Shown: positions 23,166 through 31,323 of the stretch, piece by piece
How positions within the stretch are numbered: position 1 is the stretch's first letter
Layout of the letters: every line of letters starts with the position of its first letter
Source of the DNA: Lentisalinibacter orientalis
GTDB taxonomy: Bacteria; Pseudomonadota; Gammaproteobacteria; Steroidobacterales; Woeseiaceae
Length of the DNA stretch: 64,000 nucleotides
NCBI RefSeq assembly: GCF_040706535.1
Contig: NZ_JAPDRJ010000001.1
Coordinates: 1-64,000, forward strand
Reading direction: 5' to 3'
Made by a program: the position numbers and the translations under genes
Notes under the pieces: generated by a model
The model's input: the letters and a program-made list of their open reading frames with translations, nothing else
What the model was told of the DNA's origin: nothing
Databases searched by the model: none

Positions 23166-24383
23166 ATGAGACGCGCAATCATCCTGGTACTGGACTCCTT
23201 CGGCATCGGCGCCACCGACGACGCGGAGCGCTACGGCGACACCGGCGCGGACACGCTGGGCAGCATCGCACGGGCGTGCGTGGCGGCGGCCGAAGCCGGC
23301 GAGCGCAGCGGGCCGCTGGCCCTGCCGAACCTCGCCCGGCTGGGACTGATGCATGCGGCCGAGGCGAGCACCGGCGCCGTGCCGGCCGGCTGCGAGCTGC
23401 CGGCCTCGACTGATGGCGCCTGGGGTTACGCGAAGGAACTCTCCAGCGGCAAGGACACGCCCAGCGGCCACTGGGAGATCGCCGGCGTCCCCGTGCTGTT
23501 CGACTGGGGCTATTTCACTGCGCGGGAGAACACCTTTCCGCCGGAGCTGCTGGACGCCCTGATCCGGCGCGGCGACCTGCCCGGCGTGCTGGGCAACTGC
23601 CACGCCTCCGGCACGGAGATCATCGCGCGGCTCGGCGAGGAGCACATGGACACCGGCAAGCCCATCGTCTACACCTCGGCCGACAGCGTTTTCCAGATCG
23701 CAGCCCACGAGGAGTCCTTCGGGCTCGAGCGCCTGCTGGAACTCTCGGAGATCGCACGGGAACTGGTGGACGAGTACCGCATCGGCCGGGTCATCGCCCG
23801 GCCCTTCGTCGGCGACAACCCGGAGACCTTTCAGCGCACCGGCAACCGGCGCGACTACACGACGCCGCCCCACGCGCCCACGGTGCTGGACAAGCTCGTG
23901 GACGCCGGCGGCGAGGTGGTGAGCGTCGGCAAGATCGCCGACATCTTCGCCCACCAGGGCATCACCCGGAAGGTGAAGGCCAGCGGCAACGACGCGCTGT
24001 TCGACGCCACACTGGAGGCGGTTGCCACGGCGCCCGAGCGCAGCATCGTCTTCACCAACTTCGTGGATTTCGACATGGTCTACGGCCACCGTCGCAACGC
24101 CCTCGGCTACGCCGCCGCGCTGGAGGCCTTCGATGCCCGGCTGCCGGAGCTGCTGGAGGCCCTGGACACTGACGACCTGGTGCTCCTCTGCGCCGATCAC
24201 GGCTGCGACCCCACCTGGCCCGGCTCGGACCACACCCGCGAGCACATCCCGGTACTGGCGACCGGGGCCGGTCTGCCGGCGGGGTCGATCGGCGAGCGCG
24301 CCACGTTCGCCGACATCGGCCAGACGCTGGCAGCTTACCTCGAGCTGGAGCCGATGGACTACGGCGAGAGCTTCCTGCCGTAA
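23166..24383 (+). CDS. deoB: Phosphopentomutase
   Basis: Interconverts (deoxy)ribose 1- and 5-phosphate after nucleoside phosphorolysis. 405 residues. Metal and phosphorylation features of the alkaline-phosphatase superfamily are clear: LVLDSFGIGATDD at residues 6-18, SGKDTPSGHWEIAG (the phosphorylated threonine region) near 94-107, TNFVDFDMVYGHRR near 298-311, and CADHGCDPTWPGSDHTREH. ATG at 23166 follows GGAAGA. It is the last gene of the tdk-nupC-deoB set, with a REP palindrome starting five bases after its stop. Confidence 0.97.
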   Translation: MRRAIILVLDSFGIGATDDAERYGDTGADTLGSIARACVAAAEAGERSGPLALPNLARLGLMHAAEASTGAVPAGCELPASTDGAWGYAKELSSGKDTPSGHWEIAGVPVLFDWGYFTARENTFPPELLDALIRRGDLPGVLGNCHASGTEIIARLGEEHMDTGKPIVYTSADSVFQIAAHEESFGLERLLELSEIARELVDEYRIGRVIARPFVGDNPETFQRTGNRRDYTTPPHAPTVLDKLVDAGGEVVSVGKIADIFAHQGITRKVKASGNDALFDATLEAVATAPERSIVFTNFVDFDMVYGHRRNALGYAAALEAFDARLPELLEALDTDDLVLLCADHGCDPTWPGSDHTREHIPVLATGAGLPAGSIGERATFADIGQTLAAYLELEPMDYGESFLP

Positions 24384-24388
24384 CCCAC

Positions 24389-24410
24389 GTAGGAGGGCCT
24401 TCAGGCCCGA
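24389..24410 (+). repeat. REP palindrome 2 (left end of element A)
   Basis: 22-bp GTAG-type REP, identical to copies at 27346 and 33711 and the exact reverse complement of the one at 24764-24785, with which it brackets a 397-bp segment. Confidence 0.85.
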
Positions 24411-24448
24411 CTTCTTTCCACCCGGCTCACCTTCTTTTTTGGCCGCCC

Positions 24449-24504
24449 TGCGGGGGTATCCATCTTGCTCCCGACAAAAGGTCGCGGCGATGGATACCCC
24501 CGCA
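24449..24504. repeat. Perfect 16-bp inverted repeat with 24-nt loop
   Basis: TGCGGGGGTATCCATC (24449-24464) pairs exactly with 24489-24504; GGCCG/CGGCC extends it beyond a small internal bulge. It lies inside element A only; element B has no equivalent. No T-run follows, so it is not a standard terminator. Confidence 0.7.
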
Positions 24505-24571
24505 TGACGGCCGGGCTCCCAGTGGCGTGAAGGGGCTGCCAGTCAGCGGGGCCTGCTGACTCGTGCCATTC

Positions 24572-24738
24572 CTGTCGGCTACGGGCCCGTCAGCGGCTGG
24601 GGCGGACTGCGGGGGTCGTCCGGACCGACTGGAGCCAGGACGGCGGGAAGGAGGCCCGGCCGAAGCGAAGGAGGACAGGACGTCCGACTGAGCGTCCCCC
24701 GGAGCCCGCCCCAGTCGATGGCGGGCCAGCGCCGATAG
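24572..24738 (+). ncRNA. Putative structured element A (167 nt, REP-bracketed)
   Basis: Folds into nested helices: CTGTCGGC/GCCGATAG, GGCCCGTCA/TGGCGGGCC, and a 19-bp helix between 24597-24615 and 24696-24714 with 17 pairs. These enclose an 80-nt apex (24616-24695). Its sister at 33837-34003 has the same length, an apex differing at 2 of 80 positions, and helix arms with largely different sequence but conserved pairing. The strand is arbitrary. It sits between the convergent deoB and amidohydrolase genes. I do not recognise a known RNA class; it may act as RNA or as a DNA hairpin. Confidence 0.55.
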
Positions 24739-24763
24739 AAGAAGCGGATCGGGGCGGAAGAAA

Positions 24764-24785
24764 TCGGGCCTGAAGGCCCTCCTAC
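24764..24785 (-). repeat. REP palindrome 3 (right end of element A; gives a stop codon)
   Basis: Exact reverse complement of the copy at 24389. The TAG of its GTAG head is the stop codon of the amidohydrolase gene (24784-24782 on the minus strand). Confidence 0.85.
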
Positions 24786-26251
24786 CGGTTTTGCTGGCGC
24801 TCCGCCAGGCCGGCGGTGATCTTCGCCGCCAGCGCGTCCGCCTCCCTGGCCACGCGCTCCGTGTCGATGGTCAGGATCTCGCCGTCGCGCATCAGCACTT
24901 TCCCTTCGACGATGGTGGTGACCACGTCCTGCTCGTCGGCCACGTAGACCAGGTGGGAGGTGACGTCGTAGGTGGGCACGAAGTGCACGTCGTCGAAGGA
25001 GACCTGGATGATGTCGGCGCGCTTGCCCGGCTCCAGGCTGCCGATCTCCTCGCCCAGGCCGATGGCCTCCGCGCCGCCGGAGGTGGCCATGCGCAGCACC
25101 GCTTCGGCAGGCAGCGCCTGCGGGTCCATCTCCTCCACCTTCTGCAGGAAGGCCGCGAGACGCATCTCCTCCCACATGTCCAGGTCGTTGTTGCTGGCGG
25201 CGCCGTCGGTGCCGAGGCCCATCAGCACGCCGGCGGCGAGCATCTCCGTCACCGGCGACACGCCGGCGGCGGTCTTCATGTTGGAGGTCGGGTTGTGGAT
25301 GGCGCCGACTCTGCGCTCAACCAGCACCGGGATCTCCTCCGGCTGCGGCCACACGACGTGGGCGCCGATGGTCTTCACGGCGAAGAAGTCCATCTCCTCC
25401 AGCATGGTGATGGTAGTGGTGCCGTAGTTCTCGCGGGTCATCTCCACCTCGAACGGCGACTCGGACAGGTGGATGCTCATCGGCACGCCGAGTTGCTGGG
25501 CCGCGTCGCGGACCGCCGCGAGATGCTCCGGCTTCAGGGTGTAGTTCGAGTGGGGACCGAACGCCGGGATGATGCGCTCGGAGCGTCCCTGCCAGCGCTT
25601 GATGTACTCGATCCCTTTCGCCAGCGCGTCGCCCGCGCCCTCCGCATCCGGCGTCCTCTGGTCGAGCACGGCGGTGGTCACCATGGCCCGCAGCCCGCAG
25701 GACTCGACCACCTCCGCGATGGTGTCCGGGTAGTAGTACATGTCGACGAACATGGTGGTGCCGCCGCGGATCATCTCCCAGCAGGCGAGCTCGGTGCCGA
25801 TGCGCACGAACTCGGCATCGACGAAGGCGACCTCGGCGGGGAAGATGTAGTTGTTCAGCCAGTCCATCAAAGCGTAGTCGTCGGCGATGCCCCGCAGCAG
25901 GCTCATGGCCGCGTGGGTGTGGCCGTTGATGAGCCCGGGCATCACCACCCGGTTGTCGCCGGCGATGCGCTCGGCGGCCGCGTAGGCCGCGTCCACCGCC
26001 TCGGCGGTGTCCACGGCGACGATGCGCCCGTCGTCGACGACGACGGCGCCGTCCTCGATGAGCGTCCAGTCGTCGTCCATGGCCACGACGTAGTCGCCGG
26101 CCACGATCAGGTCCACCGGGGTCCGATCCTCGTCGGCCGATGTGCTACGCTCTGCCGGCGCTTCCGGGCTGCAACCGGCGGCGGCCAGCGCCGCCAGCAA
26201 CAACAATGCGAGGGAGCGTCGGATGTCGGGGTATCGATCGGGTTTCGTCAT
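24782..26251 (-). CDS. Lipoprotein amidohydrolase (TRZ/ATZ-MtaD type deaminase)
   Basis: A 489-residue metal-dependent hydrolase of the chlorohydrolase/S-adenosylhomocysteine-deaminase group. HTH in GLINGHTHAAMS, the histidines in SIHLSE and GAHVVWP, and the aspartate of LGTDGAASNN complete the metal site. The N-terminus carries a signal with lipobox LAAAGC near residue 24, so unlike usual cytoplasmic members it is exported and lipid-anchored. It diverges from add. An extracytoplasmic nucleoside or purine-analogue deaminase is likely. Its stop codon is supplied by a REP palindrome. Start at 26251 was chosen for the signal peptide. Confidence 0.87.
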   Translation of the reverse strand: MTKPDRYPDIRRSLALLLLAALAAAGCSPEAPAERSTSADEDRTPVDLIVAGDYVVAMDDDWTLIEDGAVVVDDGRIVAVDTAEAVDAAYAAAERIAGDNRVVMPGLINGHTHAAMSLLRGIADDYALMDWLNNYIFPAEVAFVDAEFVRIGTELACWEMIRGGTTMFVDMYYYPDTIAEVVESCGLRAMVTTAVLDQRTPDAEGAGDALAKGIEYIKRWQGRSERIIPAFGPHSNYTLKPEHLAAVRDAAQQLGVPMSIHLSESPFEVEMTRENYGTTTITMLEEMDFFAVKTIGAHVVWPQPEEIPVLVERRVGAIHNPTSNMKTAAGVSPVTEMLAAGVLMGLGTDGAASNNDLDMWEEMRLAAFLQKVEEMDPQALPAEAVLRMATSGGAEAIGLGEEIGSLEPGKRADIIQVSFDDVHFVPTYDVTSHLVYVADEQDVVTTIVEGKVLMRDGEILTIDTERVAREADALAAKITAGLAERQQNR

Positions 26252-26332
26252 GGTTTCTACCGGGTCGTGCATGGACGGTGCGTGCAGGGGTGCCGCACGG
26301 CGTGCGCGAAATGATAACAGGCGGCCGCCGGG

Positions 26333-27349
26333 ATGAGTCCGGAAGAGATCGCCGCCCTGCCGAAGGCGGAACTGCACTGCCACCTGGAGGCCTGCGTGCG
26401 TCCCGGCACCCTGCGCGAGGTGGCCACGGCACTCGGCCGCGACGTGCCCGCCGACGAGGCGACCTTCCGCCGGGAATGGCTCCTCACCGAACCGCTGCAG
26501 GACCTCGAGACGGCGCTGCGCGCGTTCGCCAACATCCAGTCGGTGTGGGCCAACGAGGAGGTCATCGAGCGGCTCGCCTGTGAGGCGGTGGAGTACGCCG
26601 CCGACCAGGGCATCCGCATCTTCGAGCTGCGCTACTCGCCGGACTTCATCGCCGCCGCCCACCCGCATCTCGATTTCGAGCGCATCCACCGGGCGATTGT
26701 CGCCGGCCTCGAGCGCGCCCGGGACCTGCCGGTGGCCACCGGCCTCATCGGCATCATCCAGAAGACACTGAGCGAGGAGCGGGCGGCGTACACGGCGGAC
26801 TTCATCGTCGAGTGTCGCGACACCTTCGTGGGACTCGACATGGCCGATCACGACGACGGCAACCAGGCGCGCTTCCTGCCGCTGGTGGAGAAGGCCCGCG
26901 CTGCCGGCCTGCACTTCACCACGCATGCCGGCGAGGAGCCCACGCCGGACGCCGCACAGCAGGTCCGCGACGCCATCGAGGTGCTGGGCGCCGAGCGCAT
27001 CGGCCACGGCATCCACATCATCCGCGAGCCGGCCGTGATGGAGTTCGTCATCGAGCGCGACGTGCTGCTGGAGGTCTGCCCCACCAGCAACTGGCTCACC
27101 AGCGCCGTGCCCTCCACCGCCGAACACCCCATCCGCCGGCTGATGGAGGCCGGGGTGCCGGTGTCCATCAACTCCGACGACCCGGGCTTGTTCGGCATCG
27201 ACCTCTGCCACGAATACCGCATCCTGGCAGAAGAGCAGGACTACACCCGCGCGGAGTTCGAGCGCCTGAACGACCTGGCCGCGGCGAAGAGCTTCATCCC
27301 GGAAGCCGAAAAAGCCCGCGTCTGGCCACGTCCGTTGGAGGCCATGTAG
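26333..27349 (+). CDS. add: Adenosine deaminase family protein
   Basis: Deaminates adenosine/deoxyadenosine to (deoxy)inosine; 338 residues. Zinc and catalytic residues are present: ELHCHLE at 14-20, THAGE near 199-203, GHGIHI, and INSDDPGLFG. The usual HLDG after the first His pair is HLEA, so the Asp-Gly that lines the ribose site differs, which leaves room for a related substrate. The stop codon TAG lies in a REP palindrome, 30 nt ahead of deoA. It diverges from the lipoprotein amidohydrolase across 81 bp. Confidence 0.85.
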   Translation: MSPEEIAALPKAELHCHLEACVRPGTLREVATALGRDVPADEATFRREWLLTEPLQDLETALRAFANIQSVWANEEVIERLACEAVEYAADQGIRIFELRYSPDFIAAAHPHLDFERIHRAIVAGLERARDLPVATGLIGIIQKTLSEERAAYTADFIVECRDTFVGLDMADHDDGNQARFLPLVEKARAAGLHFTTHAGEEPTPDAAQQVRDAIEVLGAERIGHGIHIIREPAVMEFVIERDVLLEVCPTSNWLTSAVPSTAEHPIRRLMEAGVPVSINSDDPGLFGIDLCHEYRILAEEQDYTRAEFERLNDLAAAKSFIPEAEKARVWPRPLEAM

Positions 27350-27367
27350 GAGGGCCTTCAGGCCCGA
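27346..27367 (+). repeat. REP palindrome 4 (gives the add stop codon)
   Basis: 22-bp GTAG-type REP between add and deoA. TAG at 27347-27349 ends add. Its AGGAGG is 25 nt ahead of the deoA ATG at 27380; folding of the GGGCC-TTCA-GGCCC hairpin would shorten this to about 11 nt. Confidence 0.85.
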
Positions 27368-27379
27368 TCCCGATTGATC

Positions 27380-28705
27380 ATGTTAATGACCAACGTCATC
27401 CGCAGGAAACGCGACGGCGGCAGCCTCTCCGCCGAGGAGATCGCGTTCTTCGTCGCCGGTCTCGCCGACGGCAGCATCCCCGCCGAGCAGGTCTCCGCGC
27501 TGGCCATGGCCGTCTTCCTGCGCGGCATGGAGTTCGACGAGGCAGCGGAGCTCACCAGCCGCATGGCCGCCTCCGGCACCATGCTGGAATGGGATGCGGA
27601 GGCCCTCGGCGGCCCGGTGGCAGACAAGCACTCCACCGGCGGTGTCGGCGACAAGGTGAGCTTCCTGCTGGCCCCCATCGTTGCCGCCTGCGGCGGTTAC
27701 GTGCCGATGATCTCCGGCCGCGGCCTCGGCCACAGCGGCGGCACGCTGGACAAGATCGACAGCATCCCGGGCTACGAGTCGACGCCGGACCTCGGTCGCT
27801 TCCGCAAGGTCGTCGCCGACGTCGGCTGCGCCATCATCGGCCAGACGGCGGACCTGGCGCCGGCGGACCGGCGCTTCTACGCCATCCGCGACATCACCGC
27901 GACGGTGGAATCCATACCGCTGATCACCGCCTCGATCCTGTCGAAGAAAATCGCGGCCGGGAACCAGGGCCTGGTGATGGACGTGAAGTGGGGCACCGGC
28001 GCCTTCATGGCAAACCTGGACGATGCGCACGCGCTCGCCGAGAGCATCATCGCGACGGCGGAGCGCGCGGGGCTGCCCACACGGGCGCTCATCACGGACA
28101 TGAACGAGACCCTGGGCCTGACCGCCGGCAACGCCCTGGAGATGGCCGAGTCCGTGGCCTATCTCACCGGCGGCGAGCGCGAGGCGCGCCTGGACGAGGT
28201 CGTGCTCGCGCTGTCCGCCGAGATGCTGCACCTGACCGGCCTGGCAGGCGACCGGGACGCGGCGCTCGCCATGGCCGACGAGGCGGTCACCACGGGCCAT
28301 GCCGCCGAGAAGTTCGCCGGCATGGTGGCCGCCCTCGGCGGGCCTTCCGACTTCCTCGAACGCAGCGAACACTATCTGCCCGCCGCGCCGGTCGTGCGCG
28401 AGATCCGCGCCGAACAGGACGGCTATCTCGCCGCCGTCGACGCCCGGGCCGTGGGCAACGCCATCATCGAACTGGGAGGCGGACGCCGGCGGGTGGAAGA
28501 CACCCTGGATCTGTCCGTGGGCTTCGCGGCGGTGGCGCCGACGGGCACGTGGGTGGGACCGGACGAGACGCCGCTGGCATTAGTCCACGCCGCCAGCGAG
28601 GAAGACGCCGACCGCGCGGTTGCCAACCTGCGCGCCGCGTGCACCGTAGAAGACACAGAGCCGGCGCCGCAGCCGGTGATCCGCGGCCGGCTGCCCGCCG
28701 GCTGA
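27380..28705 (+). CDS. deoA: Thymidine phosphorylase
   Basis: Splits thymidine/deoxyuridine with phosphate to the base and deoxyribose-1-phosphate. 441 residues from ATG 27380 (MLMTNVIRRKRDGG), close to E. coli DeoA. The phosphate loop VADKHSTGGVGDK is near residues 78-90, SGRGLGHSGGTLDKID near 113-128, and SKKIAAGNQGLVMDVKWGTGAFM near 192-214. A TTG at 27374 is open but unlikely. The only good Shine-Dalgarno is the AGGAGG inside the REP upstream. Followed by a second nupC. Confidence 0.96.
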   Translation: MLMTNVIRRKRDGGSLSAEEIAFFVAGLADGSIPAEQVSALAMAVFLRGMEFDEAAELTSRMAASGTMLEWDAEALGGPVADKHSTGGVGDKVSFLLAPIVAACGGYVPMISGRGLGHSGGTLDKIDSIPGYESTPDLGRFRKVVADVGCAIIGQTADLAPADRRFYAIRDITATVESIPLITASILSKKIAAGNQGLVMDVKWGTGAFMANLDDAHALAESIIATAERAGLPTRALITDMNETLGLTAGNALEMAESVAYLTGGEREARLDEVVLALSAEMLHLTGLAGDRDAALAMADEAVTTGHAAEKFAGMVAALGGPSDFLERSEHYLPAAPVVREIRAEQDGYLAAVDARAVGNAIIELGGGRRRVEDTLDLSVGFAAVAPTGTWVGPDETPLALVHAASEEDADRAVANLRAACTVEDTEPAPQPVIRGRLPAG

Positions 28706-28733
28706 ATCCCCGGGCGACACACAGGAGAACCGG

Positions 28734-29960
28734 ATGGGCATCTGGATCAGCTTCGTCGGCATGGCCGTTATCCTCGGCATCGCCGTGCTGCTATCGACCA
28801 ACCGGCGGGCGATCAACCTGCGCGTGGTCGGCGCCGCCTTCGCACTGCAGGCGGGCGTGGCCGCCTTCGTGCTGTACCTGCCTTTCGGCAAGCAGCTGAT
28901 CCAGTCGCTGTCGAACGGGGTGTGGACGGTCATCGGCTATTCCGGCGCCGGCATCGACATGGTCTTCGGCAAGCTCGCCACCGACTACGAGAATCTCTCG
29001 TTCGCCATCAACGTGCTGCCCATCATCATCTTCTTCGCCTCTCTGATGGCCGTGCTCTATCACGTCGGCGTCATGCAGTGGGTCGTGCGGCTGGTGGGCG
29101 GCGCACTCCGGCGCATCATCGGCACCCAGTCGGTGGAGTCGCTCAACGCCGCGGCCAACATCTTCGTCGGCCAGACCGAGGCGCCGCTGGTCGTGCGGCC
29201 GTATCTGCGCGGCCTGACCGAGCCCCAGTTCTTCGCCATCATGGTCTCGGGGCTGGCCTCCGTCGCCGGTACCGTGCTGTTCGCCTACGCCTCCATGGGA
29301 GCGAAGCTCGAATACCTGCTCGCGGCCAGCTTCATGGCCGCCCCCGGCGGCCTGCTGATGGCGAAGCTCATCATCCCGGACGAGCCCGGTGAGCGGGAGG
29401 AACCCGGCGAGACACCGAAGGTGGAGGCCGGCACCAGCCATTACGAGAACGTGATCATGGCCGCCGCCGTCGGCGCCCAGGACGGCCTGAAGCTGGCGGT
29501 GAACATCGCCGCCATGCTGCTCGCCTTCGTGGCCCTGATCGCCATGTTCAACGGCTTCGTCGGCTGGCTCGGCGGCCTCGCCGGCGTCGAGGCGCTGACG
29601 CTGCAGGACATGCTCGGCTGGGTCTTCGGGCCGCTGATGTTCCTGCTGAGCGTGCCCTGGGAAGAGGCCCGGGTGGCCGGCGCGCTGTTCGGCGAGAAGC
29701 TGATCCTGAACGAGTTCGTCGCCTTCCTGCACTACCGGGAGCTGGTGGAAGGCCTCAGCCCGCGCGCTCAGGCCGTGATCACCTTCTCGCTGTGCGGCTT
29801 CGCCAATCTCTCGTCCATCGCCATCCTGCTGGGCGGCCTCGGCAGCCTGGTGCCGGAGAAGCGGGACCTGATCGCCCGCTTCGGCCTCAGGGCCGTGGCC
29901 GCGGGCTCGCTGTCGAACCTGATGAGCGCGGCGCTCGCGAGCGTGCTAATCGGTCTGTAG
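28734..29960 (+). CDS. nupC: Concentrative nucleoside transporter (NupC family), copy 2
   Basis: A 408-residue CNT-family importer, the same length as the copy at 21893. It keeps the canonical substrate motif NIFVGQTEAPLVVRPYL and SIAILLGGLGSLVP. About ten hydrophobic segments with a short Glu/Pro-rich cytoplasmic loop near 218-234 (EPGEREEPGETPKVE). CAGGAGAACCGG precedes the ATG. It is the last gene of the add-deoA-nupC set; its end overlaps the convergent cdd by 15 nt. Confidence 0.94.
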   Translation: MGIWISFVGMAVILGIAVLLSTNRRAINLRVVGAAFALQAGVAAFVLYLPFGKQLIQSLSNGVWTVIGYSGAGIDMVFGKLATDYENLSFAINVLPIIIFFASLMAVLYHVGVMQWVVRLVGGALRRIIGTQSVESLNAAANIFVGQTEAPLVVRPYLRGLTEPQFFAIMVSGLASVAGTVLFAYASMGAKLEYLLAASFMAAPGGLLMAKLIIPDEPGEREEPGETPKVEAGTSHYENVIMAAAVGAQDGLKLAVNIAAMLLAFVALIAMFNGFVGWLGGLAGVEALTLQDMLGWVFGPLMFLLSVPWEEARVAGALFGEKLILNEFVAFLHYRELVEGLSPRAQAVITFSLCGFANLSSIAILLGGLGSLVPEKRDLIARFGLRAVAAGSLSNLMSAALASVLIGL

Positions 29961-30347
29961 CAGGAAGGAGTACGGCAGCAGGTCGTCGATGCCGTAGCTC
30001 ACCGTGGCGCCGGCGCCGTCCAGCAGCACGATGCGGGTGGCGGCATCGGCGAACTCCCGGATCTTCTGGCGGCAGCCGCCGCAGGGCGTGCAGGCGCCGG
30101 GGGTGTCGTGGCCGCCGGCCACCGCAATGGCCCGGATGCGGCGCCCGCCCGCGGCGACCATGGCGGCGATGGCGCCCGCCTCCGCGCACAGGCCCTCCGG
30201 GTACGCCGCGTTCTCCACGTTGCAGCCTGCGTGTATCCGGCCCGCCTCGTCCATCACGGCCGCACCCACCCGATAGCCGGAATACGGTGCGTGGGCGTGC
30301 TCGCGCACGGCCAGCGCGCCGTCCATCAGTGCAGACCATTCCGTCAT
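29946..30347 (-). CDS. cdd: Cytidine deaminase
   Basis: Deaminates cytidine and deoxycytidine to (deoxy)uridine. 133 residues, the small tetrameric form. CNVENAAYPEGLCAEAGAI holds the zinc cysteine and catalytic Glu near residues 42-60, and TPCGGCRQ supplies the other two zinc cysteines. It is 29 nt downstream of the phosphatase lipoprotein gene and probably co-transcribed. The 3' end overlaps nupC copy 2 in antisense by 15 nt. Confidence 0.96.
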   Translation of the reverse strand: MTEWSALMDGALAVREHAHAPYSGYRVGAAVMDEAGRIHAGCNVENAAYPEGLCAEAGAIAAMVAAGGRRIRAIAVAGGHDTPGACTPCGGCRQKIREFADAATRIVLLDGAGATVSYGIDDLLPYSFLLQTD

Positions 30348-30376
30348 CGGCGGGCCTCCGCTGTCGGCGCGACCGA

Positions 30377-31237
30377 CTAGCGCGCCGAGGCCCACGAGCC
30401 GTACATGGGGTTCGGCAGGACGAACCAGCCCCGGCCCCAGTACCCGTCGTGTGCGCGCACCATGCGCAGGCGCTCGGCGGCCGTGGCCGGGCGTTCGCAG
30501 GGCGCGATCACCCGGGAGCGGACGCAGTCGAGGAAGTCGCCGAGATCGTCGCCGAACAGCATGATGACCCGGTGACCCCGGGCCACGTAGTCCCGGCGGA
30601 CCTTCTTCTCGTCGGTCCATTCCGGCCGCTCGTTGCTCAGCATGAGGTGTTCCGCGTCGAACTGCAGCCCGACCCGGCGCAGGTTGTCGAGGGTATCGTC
30701 CTCCTGCGGACAACGGTCGTCGGAGCCCGGCCGCCGCATGCAGTCCCGGTTGGTGACGAGGAACACCGCCACGCCGGCCTGCCGGGCCTGCTCGAGGAAC
30801 GCCACCACGCCCGGCACGGCGTCCGCCTGCGCCCGGGCCACCCACTGGTCCCAGTCCTGGCGGTTGAACGGCTTGTCGCCCAGCAGGATCTGGAACGGGG
30901 AGTTGTCCAGCACGGTCTCGTCCACGTCCAGGATGATGGCGGGCGGCAGAGACGCATCCGCCGGATGCGACGGCAGCGCCGACCAGTCCTCGTCGGCGAT
31001 CACGGCGTCGAGCGTGGCGCCCGCCGTCCGGTAAACCTGGCGGCTCAGCGCGTGGTACTCCGCGCTCTCGGTCACCCACCGCACCGCCAGCTCGGGCCGC
31101 TCGATCTCCGCGGCCGGCTCGCTCTTCTCCTCCACTTCCACGGAGACGCAGCCGGTCGTGACGCCGAACGCGGCGGCGAGGAGTACAACGTGCAGGCGGC
31201 GCAGGGCAAAGCGTGACGGGCGGCTCGTGGAAATCAT
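30377..31237 (-). CDS. e(P4)-type 5'-nucleotidase / class C acid phosphatase lipoprotein
   Basis: A 286-residue outer-membrane-type lipoprotein of the HAD superfamily. Signal with lipobox near residue 30 (FGVTTGC). The catalytic AIILDVDETVLDNSP (DxDxT) is near 98-112, then FLVTNRDC and MLFGDDLGDF. e(P4)/OlpA members dephosphorylate nucleotides such as NMN and NMPs outside the membrane, generating nucleosides for import. It precedes cdd and faces away from the nupC gene, which fits that role. Confidence 0.88.
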   Translation of the reverse strand: MISTSRPSRFALRRLHVVLLAAAFGVTTGCVSVEVEEKSEPAAEIERPELAVRWVTESAEYHALSRQVYRTAGATLDAVIADEDWSALPSHPADASLPPAIILDVDETVLDNSPFQILLGDKPFNRQDWDQWVARAQADAVPGVVAFLEQARQAGVAVFLVTNRDCMRRPGSDDRCPQEDDTLDNLRRVGLQFDAEHLMLSNERPEWTDEKKVRRDYVARGHRVIMLFGDDLGDFLDCVRSRVIAPCERPATAAERLRMVRAHDGYWGRGWFVLPNPMYGSWASAR

Positions 31238-31323
31238 ATCGGCGCTGTCCTCGGGATTGTGTGAGGGACGATTATGCCTCGGTCGCTCCCGGACCGACAC
31301 CGGCGCCGGCGGCAGCCGACGGT

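Noticed and set aside
24449..24504. Perfect 16-bp hairpin as a rho-independent terminator for deoB
   Set aside because: No T-run follows either arm and the loop is 24 nt; it is better described as an inverted repeat of unknown role.
24572..24738. Element A as a hammerhead-like ribozyme or retron msr/msd
   Set aside because: The CTGATGA/GAAA core of a hammerhead is absent, and no reverse-transcriptase gene is near either copy.
27374..27382. TTG start codon for deoA at 27374
   Set aside because: The ATG at 27380 gives the family N-terminus and the TTG adds only two residues without a better ribosome site.
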